Assembly: GCF_006717075.1 (NCBI RefSeq)
Contig: NZ_VFQC01000001.1
Span: 3,581,501-3,645,500 of the forward strand
Length of the DNA stretch: 64,000 nucleotides
Origin: Haloactinospora alba
Lineage (GTDB): Bacteria; Actinomycetota; Actinomycetes; Streptosporangiales; Streptosporangiaceae
Reading direction: 5' to 3'
Shown: positions 1-8,185 of the stretch, piece after piece
Numbering within the stretch: the first letter of the stretch is position 1
Layout of the letters: every line of letters begins with the position of its first letter
Notes under the pieces: model-generated
Databases searched by the model: none
The model's input: only the letters and a program-made list of their open reading frames with translations
Told to the model about the DNA's origin: nothing
Position numbers and translations under genes: made by a program

Positions 1-2982
1 GGTGGCGAGCCGCCCGAGGAGGACTGGAAGCAACCCCACGAACGCGAGGCCGACCAGCAGGACGGCCTGTCAGCCCAGGACACCGACATCGACGCCGAGG
101 ATTCCTGTGATGATGGCACCAACCGCGGCGTCCAGGACCACTACCCCCTCCAGCGCCACCAGATCAGCGACCGCCTGGAACTGGACGTCAACCTGGAGAA
201 CGGCAACACCGTCCTGCGCCACCGCGAGCTGACCATCCCCGGCACCGGCATCGACCTGTCGCTGTCCAGCGTCTACAACAGCCAGGACCTGGGCACCAAC
301 GGGTGGAAGCTCAACACCGGCACCGACGTGGGCCTGGACTTCATCACCGACTCCGACGACGTCGTCTTCCGCGGACCCTCCGGGTTCTGCGAGACCTTCA
401 CCGACCAGGGCGACGGGACATTCGCGTCTCCGGAGGACATGGAAGCCGACCTGGAGGAATTGGACAACGGCCGCTACGCCCTGACCTTCCACCAGGGCCC
501 CTACGCCGACCAGATGTGGACCTTCACCGCCGACGGGTGGCTATATGCCCAAAGCGACCACAACGGCAACACCACCACCCTCAACTACGACGACGACGGC
601 CTGATCACCTCCATCACCGATGACCAGGACCGCGTCACCGAACTCGACTGGCACCAGAACCGCATCGGACTCACCGAGATCACCGACCCCACCGGAGCCA
701 CCGCCGCCGACTACTCCTACAACGCCGACGGGCAACTCACCGAAATCACCGACCGCGCCGGCAACGACATCACCTTCGCCTACGACGACAACAACCACCT
801 GTCCGAGATCACCAACGCCCGCGGCCACACCTGGAACCTCGACCACGACACCGCGGGCCAACTCACCGAGCTGGACCAGCCGGTCACCGGAGACGAACGC
901 GCCGTGACCACCTACGACCACGGCGAGGCCGAAACCGAGGTCACCGACCCGCGCGGCAACACCTCCACCCACACCTTCGACGAGCAGGGCCGCCAGGAAG
1001 AGGCCACCGACCCCGAGGGCAACACCCGCTCGACCACCTGGACCGCCGCGGCCTCGGTGGCCGCCGCCACCGACCCCGCCGGAGCCTCCACCACCTACGA
1101 CTACGACGACCTCAACAACATGGTCGGCACCCAGCTGCCCTCCGGCGCCGAATACCAGATCGGATACGCCGATTCGGCCAACCCGCACAAACCCACCTCC
1201 ATCACCGCTCCCGAGGAGGAGGTGGAGCTGGACTACGACGACCGCGGCAACCTCACCCAGATCCGCCGCCCCGGCGCCGAGGAGCCCGAACAGAGTCTGG
1301 AGTACAACAACAACGGCACCCTGGCCTCCCAAACCAACGGCCAAGGCGCCAAAACCGAGTTCTCCTACGACGAGGACGGCAACCTCACCGAAATCGACCA
1401 ACCCGACCCGCTGGGCACCACCAGCTTCACCTACGACGCCCTGTCCCGGGTCACCAGCGTCACCGACGGCAACGGCACCACCCTCGAGTACGCCTACGAC
1501 AAGCTCGACCGCGTGGTCGAGATCGTCCACGACGGCGACATCCGGCAATCCACCGAATACAACCCCAACGGCGACGTCACCGCCACCCACACCCCCCAGG
1601 CCACCGTGGCCCACGCCTACAACAAACGCGGCGAGGTCGCCAACACCGGCCGCGACGACGGCCAGGACCACGAGTCCTACGACTACACCTACGACCAGGC
1701 CGGCAACCTCACCTCGCTGAGTGAACACGGCGCCACCACCGACTACGCCTACGACACCGCCAACCGGCTGACCACCGTCACCGACGACTCCGGCGGCGAG
1801 ACCACCATCGGCTACGACGAGGCCGGCAACCGCGACGAGATCACCTTCCCCGACGGGGCCACCCAGAGCCTGGACCACAACGAGGCCGGGCTCCTCACCG
1901 AGTCGGTGATGGCCAACGCCGACGGTGACACCCTGGCCGAGGCCGCCTACTCCTACACCGACGACGACGGCCAGGACACCACCAAGCTGCAGTCGCGCAC
2001 CGTCAACGGCCAGAGCCGCGAGTTCACCTACGACGAGCGCGGCCGCCTGACCAGCGACGGCCACACCGACTACACCTACGACGAGGCCGACAACCTCACC
2101 TCCGCCGGCGACACCGACTATCAGGTCAACAAGGCCGACCAGGTCACCGAGGTCGATGACACCGAGCTGGGCTACGACCAAGCCGGCAACCTCACCGAGG
2201 CCGGCCAGACCGACATCGACTACAGCCCCACCGGCCAAATGGTCGACAAGGACGCCGGCAACTCCGCGTCGGACCTGCAGGTCAGCTACGACACCGCCGA
2301 CTCCACCCAGCGCCGCACCATCACCCAAGGATCCGGCGACAACCAGACCGAACACACCCTGACCAACACCGCCCTGGGCATCTCCAGCATCGAACAGGAC
2401 GACGGCGACCGCACCCGGTATGTGCGCGACCCTGAGGGCCGCATGCTCGGCATGATCACCGGCGGCCAGCGCTACAACGCCGCCACCGACGCCCAGAACT
2501 CCACCCTCGCCCTGGCCGAGGACGGAACCGAGTCAACCGATCCGGACGTGGCCTACGACTACACCCCCTACGGCCAAACCGAGACGGCCACGGCCGGCAG
2601 CGGCGACCAAGCGGCCCAGACCAACCCCTTCACCTACACCGGCGCCTACGAACTCGACAACGGCGACAAAGCCCTCGGCCACCGCTACCTCTCCCAACGC
2701 ACCCACCGCTTCACCCAACAAGACCCCTCCTGGCAGGAAGACAATCTCTACACCTATGCCGAATGCGACCCCATCAACAAGAGCGACCCCAGCGGACTGT
2801 GGGTTGGATGCGCAGTAAATGTCACTGGATTTTTCGTATCGGCTATCGGATACGCGGGCGCTGCATGGCCTTTGGCAATTGCCATCGGAACGGGAGGCGC
2901 AGTCGCCATGCCAGCATTTCTATTCGGCGCCGCTGTCATCGGAGTGGGAGTAGGGGTTTATGGGATAGCAACTGCTTGTTAG
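1..2982 (+). CDS. Rhs/YD-repeat protein, C-terminal part, ending in a hydrophobic two-cysteine tip (5' end outside window)
   Basis: The frame is open from the first base, so about 993 residues of a longer protein are seen. Repeats of the YD type (Y-D-x-x-G-N-L-T) run through most of it. The Rhs core follows near residues 855-933, with PYGQ, YTGAYELDNG, HRFTQQDPSW and the closing DPINKSDPSGL. Rhs proteins are secreted shells that enclose a variable C-terminal toxin released at the core boundary. Here the tip is only 60 residues (from base 2800): a Cys at its fourth residue, two hydrophobic stretches separated by a Pro/Gly-rich turn, and a final Cys. It shows no nuclease, deaminase or peptidase motif. 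A small membrane-protein gene follows 46 bp later. The membrane-hairpin toxin reading is inference; the Rhs assignment is firm. Confidence 0.93.
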   Translation, partial: GGEPPEEDWKQPHEREADQQDGLSAQDTDIDAEDSCDDGTNRGVQDHYPLQRHQISDRLELDVNLENGNTVLRHRELTIPGTGIDLSLSSVYNSQDLGTNGWKLNTGTDVGLDFITDSDDVVFRGPSGFCETFTDQGDGTFASPEDMEADLEELDNGRYALTFHQGPYADQMWTFTADGWLYAQSDHNGNTTTLNYDDDGLITSITDDQDRVTELDWHQNRIGLTEITDPTGATAADYSYNADGQLTEITDRAGNDITFAYDDNNHLSEITNARGHTWNLDHDTAGQLTELDQPVTGDERAVTTYDHGEAETEVTDPRGNTSTHTFDEQGRQEEATDPEGNTRSTTWTAAASVAAATDPAGASTTYDYDDLNNMVGTQLPSGAEYQIGYADSANPHKPTSITAPEEEVELDYDDRGNLTQIRRPGAEEPEQSLEYNNNGTLASQTNGQGAKTEFSYDEDGNLTEIDQPDPLGTTSFTYDALSRVTSVTDGNGTTLEYAYDKLDRVVEIVHDGDIRQSTEYNPNGDVTATHTPQATVAHAYNKRGEVANTGRDDGQDHESYDYTYDQAGNLTSLSEHGATTDYAYDTANRLTTVTDDSGGETTIGYDEAGNRDEITFPDGATQSLDHNEAGLLTESVMANADGDTLAEAAYSYTDDDGQDTTKLQSRTVNGQSREFTYDERGRLTSDGHTDYTYDEADNLTSAGDTDYQVNKADQVTEVDDTELGYDQAGNLTEAGQTDIDYSPTGQMVDKDAGNSASDLQVSYDTADSTQRRTITQGSGDNQTEHTLTNTALGISSIEQDDGDRTRYVRDPEGRMLGMITGGQRYNAATDAQNSTLALAEDGTESTDPDVAYDYTPYGQTETATAGSGDQAAQTNPFTYTGAYELDNGDKALGHRYLSQRTHRFTQQDPSWQEDNLYTYAECDPINKSDPSGLWVGCAVNVTGFFVSAIGYAGAAWPLAIAIGTGGAVAMPAFLFGAAVIGVGVGVYGIATAC

Positions 2983-3028
2983 ATACATATATAATCTACA
3001 TAAAAAGCTTTCCAAAAAAGAGGAAATC

Positions 3029-3208
3029 ATGACAGCCGGAATAGTAGCAATTGCATTAGGAGGTTTTGCTATGGCCGGATCCTGGAGGATCTGCATCCTG
3101 GCTCGCCAAAACCATAAGCCCGATAATGCAGAGACGATCGCTTGGATAGCCTTGGGAACTACCCTTCTTGTTGTTTCCGCTCTTGCATTGTTCCTTATAG
3201 AAACGTAA
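3029..3208 (+). CDS. Small two-TM protein, putative immunity partner of the Rhs tip at 2800-2982
   Basis: A 59-residue ORF starts at ATG 3029 behind an AGGA Shine-Dalgarno sequence. It has a hydrophobic N-terminal segment (about residues 1-17), a polar loop containing RQNHKPDNAE, and a second hydrophobic segment (about 37-58). In polymorphic toxin systems the gene directly after an Rhs tip normally encodes the cognate immunity protein. A membrane-embedded immunity protein would fit a membrane-active toxin. I recognise no named family. The same tip-plus-small-membrane-protein order recurs several times in the next 6 kb, which is the main support for calling it a real gene. Confidence 0.65.
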   Translation: MTAGIVAIALGGFAMAGSWRICILARQNHKPDNAETIAWIALGTTLLVVSALALFLIET

Positions 3209-3520
3209 AGAGCGGACAGTTATCACCGAACGCTGCACCCAGCAGGGCAGACCCCCTCCTGTCAGGAAGACAACCTGTACGGCTACGCCGAATGCGACCC
3301 CATCAACAACAGCGACCCAAACGGGTTGCTAACTTCTTGCCAGTGGTCAGCAATTGGGTTCGGAGTCACCACAGTAATTGGAATTGCTGGCATCGCGGCT
3401 ACACTCGGAACCGCGGGAGCCGCCGCTGGCCCAAGCGCTGCAACACTGGGCTGGAGTCTTGGACTCTATAAAGCCGGACAGGGATACGCAATGTTTGATG
3501 TAGTCCGCAACTGCTACTAG
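3209..3520 (+). pseudogene. Displaced Rhs cassette B: core remnant plus two-cysteine hydrophobic tip
   Basis: The frame opens directly after the preceding stop. It carries a decayed piece of the Rhs core, with an indel near 3235-3255, then NLYGYAECD, PINNSDPNGL and a new tip of about 63 residues. The tip begins LTSCQW, has two hydrophobic stretches rich in Gly and Ala, and ends VRNCY. It contains exactly two cysteines, like the other tips here. There is no credible start codon or promoter, so it looks like a silent cassette usable only after recombination into an expressed Rhs gene. That role is inferred from orphan rhs tips described in other bacteria. Confidence 0.6.
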
Positions 3521-3555
3521 CAACAGTGATCCAGTGAAGAGTTTTGGTTAACGGT

Positions 3556-3600
3556 GCGGACTGACGAGAGAGTTCGTTGACCACCCTCTCGTCAGTCCGC
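3556..3600. terminator. Strong inverted repeat after cassette B (terminator-like)
   Basis: GCGGACTGACGAGAG at 3556-3570 and its perfect complement at 3586-3600 flank a 15-nt loop. There is no clear T-run, so termination is likely but unproven. It lies between the tip B stop and the next small gene. Confidence 0.45.
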
Positions 3601-3673
3601 TTACGTGTACAAATTCTCTCATTTAGCGAAACAATTACACACAAACCATCCAGTTGTGAAGCGATAAATCTCA

Positions 3674-3871
3674 ATGCCAGATAAAAGTCTTTATGCGGGA
3701 TCCTCTTTAGGGGTTCTTTCGATTTCCGTTGCAGCCTCAATTCCAACAATAAGAGGGTTTGCGAATGAGGAAATTTTTGTAAAGATATATCCAACGATAT
3801 CTTTTTTTTGTTTTTTGATCTCTATAATAATTTCCGCTTTCTTGGGATATCTTTTTTTAAGAAAAAGGTGA
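3674..3871 (+). CDS. Small two-TM protein, putative immunity partner of cassette B
   Basis: This 65-residue ORF starts at ATG 3674. It has a moderately hydrophobic first segment (about residues 9-24), a loop containing IPTIRGFANEE, a strongly hydrophobic second segment (about 38-60), and a basic end (LFLRKR). The DNA is much richer in A+T than the Rhs core around it. The start has only a weak ribosome-binding site. It lies 153 bp beyond tip B, in the slot where other cassettes carry a small membrane protein. A decayed relative of its loop (IPSIREGFA) is visible near 10,110. No named family is recognised. Confidence 0.5.
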   Translation: MPDKSLYAGSSLGVLSISVAASIPTIRGFANEEIFVKIYPTISFFCFLISIIISAFLGYLFLRKR

Positions 3872-3876
3872 ATTCG

Positions 3877-4542
3877 TCTCAGCGTAGCGGTATCACCCAA
3901 GGAAGCGGTGACAACGCCGCCACCCAGACCCTGACCAACACCGCCCTGGGCATCTCCAGCATCGAACAGGACGACGGCGACCGCACCCGGTATGTGCGCG
4001 ACCCTGAGGGCCGCATGCTCGGCATGATCACCGGCGGCCAGCGCTACAACGCCGCCACCGACGCCCAGAACTCCACCCTCGCCCTGGCCGAGGACGGAAC
4101 CGAGTCAACCGATCCGGACGTGGCCTACGACTACACCCCCTACGGCCAAACCGAAGCGACCACGGCCGGCAGCAGCGACCAAGCGGCCCAGACCAACCCC
4201 TTCACCTACACCGGCGCCTACGAACTCGACAACGGCGACAAAGCCCTCGGCCACCGCTACCTCTCCCAACGCACCCACCGCTTCACCCAACACGACCCCT
4301 CCTGGCAAGAAAACAACCTCTACACCTACGCCGAATGCGACCCCATCAACAAAAGCGACCCCAGCGGACTTTGCGCAGGCACAGCCTTCTCATTCTCTCT
4401 TTCCATGTTCGGCATTGGGACACTCGCCCTTTGGGGAGGACCTCCTGGGTGGGTTGCCACAACTGTAACTTGGAGTGTGGCCTTTGCAAGTGTCTTTGTG
4501 GGTGCGTACCAGACAGCTAGGGCCTGCAGCCCTTACGTATAG
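3877..4542 (+). CDS. Displaced Rhs cassette C: about 165 residues of core plus two-cysteine hydrophobic tip
   Basis: Near 3880 the sequence switches abruptly from AT-rich DNA to Rhs core (SGITQGSGDN onward). From there it is nearly identical to the main Rhs gene at 2330-2797, through DPINKSDPSGL. The tip of about 56 residues begins CAGTAF and has two hydrophobic helices split by the turn WGGPPGW. It ends ARACSPYV and contains only two cysteines. The open frame extends upstream to 3808, but that part overlaps the preceding gene and is not Rhs. With no start of its own, this is probably a recombination donor rather than an expressed gene. It is followed 8 bp later by a small gene with a strong ribosome-binding site. 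Confidence 0.65.
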   Translation, partial: SQRSGITQGSGDNAATQTLTNTALGISSIEQDDGDRTRYVRDPEGRMLGMITGGQRYNAATDAQNSTLALAEDGTESTDPDVAYDYTPYGQTEATTAGSSDQAAQTNPFTYTGAYELDNGDKALGHRYLSQRTHRFTQHDPSWQENNLYTYAECDPINKSDPSGLCAGTAFSFSLSMFGIGTLALWGGPPGWVATTVTWSVAFASVFVGAYQTARACSPYV

Positions 4543-4550
4543 GAGGGTGT

Positions 4551-4751
4551 ATGAGTGGCACCGGAAAAGAGCGTCGTGGGCGCCGTATGTGGCCATACTC
4601 AATGGCCATGTCTCTCGCCGCTATCGTGAGCATGACGCTGCCGAACATCCTGTTCTCGCGTCCGCCTACCGTGGTCGAAGTTCTGGCAATTGCCATCATC
4701 TTCCTTGGGCTTACGTTTCTGGCTTTGAGGATGAGGGCGAGAAAAGAGTGA
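4551..4751 (+). CDS. Small two-TM protein, putative immunity partner of cassette C
   Basis: A 66-residue protein starts at ATG 4551, eight bases after tip C, behind a very good AGGAGGG ribosome-binding site. The N-terminus is basic (KERRGRR), followed by a hydrophobic segment near residues 15-35, a short polar break with Arg and Pro, a second segment near 41-59, and a basic C-terminus (RMRARKE). The close spacing suggests translational coupling with the tip. An identical copy lies at 11172-11372. Immunity is inferred from position only. Confidence 0.65.
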   Translation: MSGTGKERRGRRMWPYSMAMSLAAIVSMTLPNILFSRPPTVVEVLAIAIIFLGLTFLALRMRARKE

Positions 4752-4765
4752 AGTGCAGATAATAA

Positions 4766-5053
4766 GGCGATGGGGAACCGGTACCCTTCACCGAGCGCTT
4801 CACCCAGCAGTACCCCTCCTGGCAGGAGGACAACCTCTACGGCTACGCGGCCTGCTCCCCCATCAACAAGAGCGACCCGAGTGGGCTCAACCCAGTTTGC
4901 CTGCTCGGAGGTGCTGCGCTAACTGGCCTGAGCTTCCTCGTCATGGCGAATGCTTGGAACCCGCTCGGCTGGGTTGCGGGAAGCCTAGGGGTAGCCCTGA
5001 CTCTCATGTGTATCGGATACTCAATTTGGCAGCATGCCTCAAAGAGGCCCTAA
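4766..5053 (+). pseudogene. Displaced Rhs cassette D: short core remnant plus two-cysteine hydrophobic tip
   Basis: The frame opens at 4766 after two in-frame stops. It contains a short, diverged end of the Rhs core (ERFTQQYPSW, NLYGYAACSP, INKSDPSGL), then a tip of about 54 residues. The tip begins NPVCLL, has two hydrophobic helices separated by the turn NAWNPLGW, and has its second Cys in LMCIGY. It ends with a polar tail (QHASKRP). Only two cysteines are present. There is no start codon or promoter of its own. The overlapping ORF from 4753 in another frame is a shadow. An identical copy lies at 11387-11674. Confidence 0.6.
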
Positions 5054-5272
5054 AAGCCAGTCGGAAAGGCTGTCGGGGAAGTGGTCGGTCACATTTTCTG
5101 CAGATCCGTTGACGGATGTAAAGCAATAGTGTGCGACCACTTCCCCGTCGAGGTATCCGGCTAGTGCTCTGGTGGGATACGAAGCGCAGGCCCAAGCGAC
5201 TCGCCTTGTGTCGCTAACAACTAGATCGCACAAGGGTGCGTAGACGTTAAACTCTAACGGGATTTGAGGAAA

Positions 5273-5449
5273 ATGGAACAAGTGCTTATGCTTGCTGGAC
5301 TCGGTTTTTTGTCAGTGGGATTCATTCTCGGGATTAGCATGTCGGTTTTTGATAGGGAGAAGCGATCCAAGTTTGCTGTGGTTCTTTGCGTGATCGTATT
5401 CTCGGTGGCACTTGCATTCTCCTTCTTGTCTTTCTTGGTGAAATATTGA
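5273..5449 (+). CDS. Small two-TM protein, putative immunity partner of cassette D
   Basis: This protein has 58 residues from ATG 5273, or 61 from the in-frame TTG at 5264; the GAGGA at 5266-5270 is rather close to the ATG, so the start is uncertain. It has two hydrophobic segments (about residues 5-25 and 36-57) joined by a strongly charged loop (FDREKRSK). It lies 219 bp after tip D; the gap between shows no other gene. The codons are A/T-rich compared with the Rhs core. A copy lies at 11894-12070. No family is recognised. Confidence 0.6.
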   Translation: MEQVLMLAGLGFLSVGFILGISMSVFDREKRSKFAVVLCVIVFSVALAFSFLSFLVKY

Positions 5450-5466
5450 GATGATCCCAGCGAATT

Positions 5467-5772
5467 TCACGCCAGCCGGCCATGTTCCACATACGTGAGA
5501 ACGAGCGCAGCTCTGGCGGTGTCGCCGATGCGGCTCGGGGCGGCCTTGACGTGCTGCAGCAGCCGCCACCGCTGGGGCAGCAGCGCGAACCCGCGCTCGC
5601 CCAGGCTTCGCAGCCCTCGCTGCAGCCAGTTGAACGCCCGCGTATCGGCCGCCAGGGTCTGGCCCTGATCCGGGCGTTTGACCGGGGTTATGACACCGAT
5701 GCCCGCACCGTCGTATACCGCATCGGCCAGCGTGGGCAGGCCGCGGGCCGCCGCGACGTAGAGGGCGGCCCG
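5467..5772 (-). pseudogene. IS5-family (HARBI1-like DDE) transposase, C-terminal remnant
   Basis: Read on the minus strand, this gives about 100 residues typical of the C-terminal end of IS5-group transposases. It includes GLPTLADAVYDGAG, TPVKRPDQGQ, LAADTRAFNWLQRGLR, SLGERGFALL, APSRIGDTARAALVLTYVEH and a stop at 5467. The last acidic active-site residue of this family normally lies close to this end. The fragment stops where Rhs core sequence starts (about 5770), so it joins an Rhs fragment directly. A second copy is part of the duplicated block. The plus-strand ORF running through it into the Rhs core is a chance fusion. Confidence 0.75.
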
Positions 5773-6321
5773 CGCTACAACGCCGCCACCGACGCCCAGA
5801 ACTCCACCCTCGCCCTGGCCGAGGACGGAACCGAGTCAACCGATCCGGACGTGGCCTACGACTACACCCCCTACGGCCAAACCGAGACGGCCACGGCCGG
5901 CAGCGGCGACCAAGCGGCCCAGACCAACCCCTTCACCTACACCGGCGCCTACGAACTCGACAACGGCGACAAAGCCCTCGGCCACCGCTACCTCTCCCAA
6001 CGCACCCACCGCTTCACCCAACAAGACCCCTCCTGGCAAGAAAACAACCGCTTCACCCAACAGGACCCCTCCTGGCAAGAAAACAACCTCTACACCTACG
6101 CCGAATGCGACCCCATCAACAAAAGCGACCCCACAGGACTTTGTTCAGCAGGTGCGACTTGGAGCCTTGCCACAGGCCTTGCGAGTGTGGGCGCGTGGAT
6201 CTGGTGGGGAGGCCCCGTAGGCTTCATCGGGGCCACAGTCGCCTTTACTCTCGCAGGGGCTGCTGCGATAACAGGTGCCATCCAATTCGGAATGGCGTGC
6301 GGACAGAGAAATGTCGCCTAG
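5764..6321 (+). CDS. Displaced Rhs cassette E: core fragment plus two-cysteine hydrophobic tip
   Basis: The Rhs core starts at about 5770 (RYNAATDAQN), directly against a transposase remnant, and continues to DPINKSDPTGL. The segment RFTQQDPSWQENN is duplicated in tandem (6010-6087), a slip not seen in the other copies. The tip of about 59 residues begins CSAGATW and has two hydrophobic helices around the turn WWGGPVGF. It ends GMACGQRNVA, with only two cysteines. The open frame reaches back to 5482, but that part is antisense to the transposase remnant. No independent start is evident. Confidence 0.65.
   Translation, partial: GGPRYNAATDAQNSTLALAEDGTESTDPDVAYDYTPYGQTETATAGSGDQAAQTNPFTYTGAYELDNGDKALGHRYLSQRTHRFTQQDPSWQENNRFTQQDPSWQENNLYTYAECDPINKSDPTGLCSAGATWSLATGLASVGAWIWWGGPVGFIGATVAFTLAGAAAITGAIQFGMACGQRNVA
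6010..6087 (+). repeat. Tandem 39-bp duplication inside the cassette E core
   Basis: Units 6010-6048 and 6049-6087 differ at one base (CAA versus CAG) and add 13 residues in frame. It looks like replication slippage or unequal crossing-over in the most conserved part of the core. Confidence 0.9.
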
Positions 6322-6334
6322 CAAAGGACATATA

Positions 6335-6355
6335 CGGGGCGCCAATCTCGCCCCG
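6335..6355. promoter_or_regulatory. GC hairpin between tip E and its partner gene
   Basis: CGGGGCG (6335-6341) pairs with CGCCCCG (6349-6355) across a 7-nt loop. It ends 17 bp before the TTG start at 6373. A similar GC hairpin sits at 7954-7978 in the same position of cassette F. It could attenuate transcription or stabilise the message; no T-run follows. Confidence 0.35.
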
Positions 6356-6372
6356 CACGAAAGGAACGCCAC

Positions 6373-6576
6373 TTGAAAAATACTCCACCCAGGTGGCCCT
6401 TGATATTCGTCTTTGGACTTTCATATCCGATAGGGAATATCTGCTCTTACATCCTGCACGGGCGCCCAGCGATCATCGGTGAGCTTGTAATCGCTCTTGC
6501 AGTTCTCATGATGCTCTATGCAAGCTACTGCCTTGGATTTTCACAAGGGAAAAACTCAAAGAGCCCAAGTGCATAG
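6373..6576 (+). CDS. Small two-TM protein, putative immunity partner of cassette E
   Basis: A 67-residue protein starts at TTG 6373, chosen because AAGGAA lies 6-7 bases upstream. Hydrophobic segments fall near residues 8-28 and 35-56, with HGRP in the short loop and a polar tail (SQGKNSKSPSA). It begins 51 bp after the tip E stop. The role is inferred from its place after an Rhs tip; no named family is recognised. Confidence 0.6.
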   Translation: MKNTPPRWPLIFVFGLSYPIGNICSYILHGRPAIIGELVIALAVLMMLYASYCLGFSQGKNSKSPSA

Positions 6577-7187
6577 CAATATGCAGCTAGACCACACTGG
6601 AAAGACCTGCACCAGAAATCCCCACCCTTCCGGGCAACAGGAACTGACATCGCCTCACCTGCACACAAGAGGCTTATGAGACGAAGAGCATCCCGCGGCT
6701 CCAGGCCGCGAACAAGAATGCAAGCCCCCGGAATAGCATCCAGAATATTTCTAGTTCTTTCGATGGCCTCGGCTGCCTGGCGTATGACATGGCAACCTCC
6801 GCCTGAGGATTCCAATGACCCTCTTTTCTGCTGCTTGCATTTTCTGATCGCCATGAGCACTGCTCTCATATTTCGGGAGCGCGAAAAAAGCGCGAAGGAG
6901 GAAAGGCAAGGGCACTGGAGGTTGGAGCTTCCTTCTCTGGCATGGCGTTCATGGTTCTTGTCATAATTTCAATTCTCACATATTGAAGGATGGTTGTGTT
7001 CCATAACTAGGGCTTCAGTCAAGCTCTGTGGTCCAGCTCAGGATCAAGTTCGGACTCTCCCGCCGGCCAGTAACGATCCAGAGCCGACGTGCCCGCGTCG
7101 ATGAGATCATCGACGCGGGCGACGTGGTTACTCCGCGCAAAACGCCATCGAGAGCACCCAGGCCGGGGAGTTGAATTCGTTCGGTGA
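6577..7187. other. Degenerate spacer with one possible decayed small membrane-protein gene
   Basis: No intact gene is visible. Around 6825-6986 two frames each hold half of a plausible small membrane protein: a hydrophobic stretch with FREREKSAKEER in one frame, and a segment ending MVLVIISILTY in another. This could be a frameshifted relative of the small partner genes. From about 7000 to 7187 the DNA becomes GC-rich without a recognisable product. Confidence 0.35.
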
Positions 7188-7937
7188 CACAGGTACGCAC
7201 CAGTTCCTCGACGGGGCGGTACCGGCCTGGACGCGGCCATCACCTACGACACCGCCGACTCCACCCAGCGCCGCACCATCACCCAAGGATCCGGCGACAA
7301 CCAGACCGAACACACCCTGACCAACACCGCCCTGGGCATCTCCAGCATCGAACAGGACGACGGCGACCGCACCCGGTATGTGCGTGATCCGGACGGGCGG
7401 ATGCTGGGCATGATCACCGGCGGCCAGCGCTACAACGCCGCCACCGACGCCCAGAACTCCACCCTCGCCCTGGCCGAGGACGGAACCGAGTCAACCGATC
7501 CGGACGTGGCCTACGACTACACCCCCTACGGCCAAACCGAAGCGACCACGGCCGGCAGCAGCGACCAAGCGGCCCAGACCAACCCCTTCACCTACACCGG
7601 CGCCTACGAACTCGACAACGGCGACAAAGCCCTCGGCCACCGCTACCTCTCCCAACGCACCCACCGCTTCACCCAACACGACCCCTCCTGGCAAGAAAAC
7701 AACCTCTACACCTACGCCGAATGCGACCCCATCAACAAAAGCGACCCGAGTGGGCTCGTCACTGCAATGGACGGTGCCTGCGCAGGTCTAGCCACAGGTA
7801 TCTTCATTGCGACTGGTATTGCAATGGCCACCGGAGCTGGCACTCCAGTCGGGATCATACTGTTCGCGGCAGGAGGTACAGTGACCTTGATCTGTGGCGC
7901 ATACATTTTGGCTACCTATGCGGCAAGTCAGGCGTAG
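7188..7937 (+). CDS. Displaced Rhs cassette F: about 190 residues of core plus two-cysteine hydrophobic tip
   Basis: The frame is open from 7188, with Rhs core homology from about 7240 (ITYDTADSTQRRTITQGS). A possible GTG start lies at 7380. The core differs slightly from the main gene (RDPDGRMLG instead of RDPEGRMLG), then matches through DPINKSDPSGL. The tip of about 59 residues begins VTAMDGACAG, has hydrophobic helices around the turn GAGTPVG, and has its second Cys in LICGAY. It ends TYAASQA. A small membrane-protein gene follows 68 bp later, beyond a hairpin. It is probably a silent donor cassette. Confidence 0.65.
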   Translation, partial: HRYAPVPRRGGTGLDAAITYDTADSTQRRTITQGSGDNQTEHTLTNTALGISSIEQDDGDRTRYVRDPDGRMLGMITGGQRYNAATDAQNSTLALAEDGTESTDPDVAYDYTPYGQTEATTAGSSDQAAQTNPFTYTGAYELDNGDKALGHRYLSQRTHRFTQHDPSWQENNLYTYAECDPINKSDPSGLVTAMDGACAGLATGIFIATGIAMATGAGTPVGIILFAAGGTVTLICGAYILATYAASQA

Positions 7938-7953
7938 GCAACGGATATTGATC

Positions 7954-7978
7954 GCGCCCCGCACTCGCTGCGGGGCGC
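7954..7978. terminator. GC hairpin between tip F and its partner gene
   Basis: GCGCCCCGCA (7954-7963) pairs perfectly with TGCGGGGCGC (7969-7978) across a 5-nt loop. Only two T follow. Its place between tip and partner gene matches the hairpin at 6335-6355. Confidence 0.4.
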
Positions 7979-8005
7979 TTCAGTCCCCTTTAAAGAAGGT
8001 TACTA

Positions 8006-8185
8006 GTGACGACTGTATACCTAATTCCTGTGCTCATTGCCTGGATTGCTATATGTTCAGTCGTATGGCTTAAATACGACTGGAAAGATATTCCTCTCGT
8101 GTGGAGTATTGCTCTCTATGGAACTCTTGTGCTAGGTGTACTTGTGGCGGGTGGAATTTTATTCCAGTTTTTTATGTATGGTTAG
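8006..8185 (+). CDS. Small two-TM protein, putative immunity partner of cassette F
   Basis: A 59-residue ORF starts at GTG 8006 with AGAAGG about 6 bases upstream. It has a first hydrophobic segment near residues 4-22, a loop with the charged/aromatic motif LKYDWKD, and a second hydrophobic segment near 33-58 ending FFMYG. The codons are AT-rich. Position and design match the other partner genes; the function is inferred. Confidence 0.6.
   Translation: MTTVYLIPVLIAWIAICSVVWLKYDWKDIPLVWSIALYGTLVLGVLVAGGILFQFFMYG

Larger units (their letters stand above)
4334..5989 (+). repeat. Long direct repeat, copy 1 (1,656 bp)
   Basis: This block recurs at 10955-12610 with a constant offset of 6,621 bases and looks identical wherever I compared it. 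It spans tip C, its partner gene, tip D, its partner gene, the IS5-type transposase remnant and the start of the cassette E core. Both ends lie inside Rhs core sequence, which suggests homologous recombination rather than transposition. Confidence 0.9.

Noticed and set aside
541-2355. Long Val/Gly-rich open frame on the minus strand opposite the Rhs gene
   Set aside because: It is the mirror of the Asp/Thr-rich YD repeats in GC-rich DNA; it has no ribosome-binding site or domain and the plus strand is clearly coding.
3808-3876. Upstream extension of the cassette C frame
   Set aside because: It overlaps the preceding small gene in another frame and encodes no Rhs sequence; homology to the core starts only at about 3880.
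5482-5763. Apparent extra N-terminal domain fused to the cassette E Rhs core
   Set aside because: The same DNA read on the minus strand is an IS5-type transposase end; the plus-strand reading is a chance open frame.
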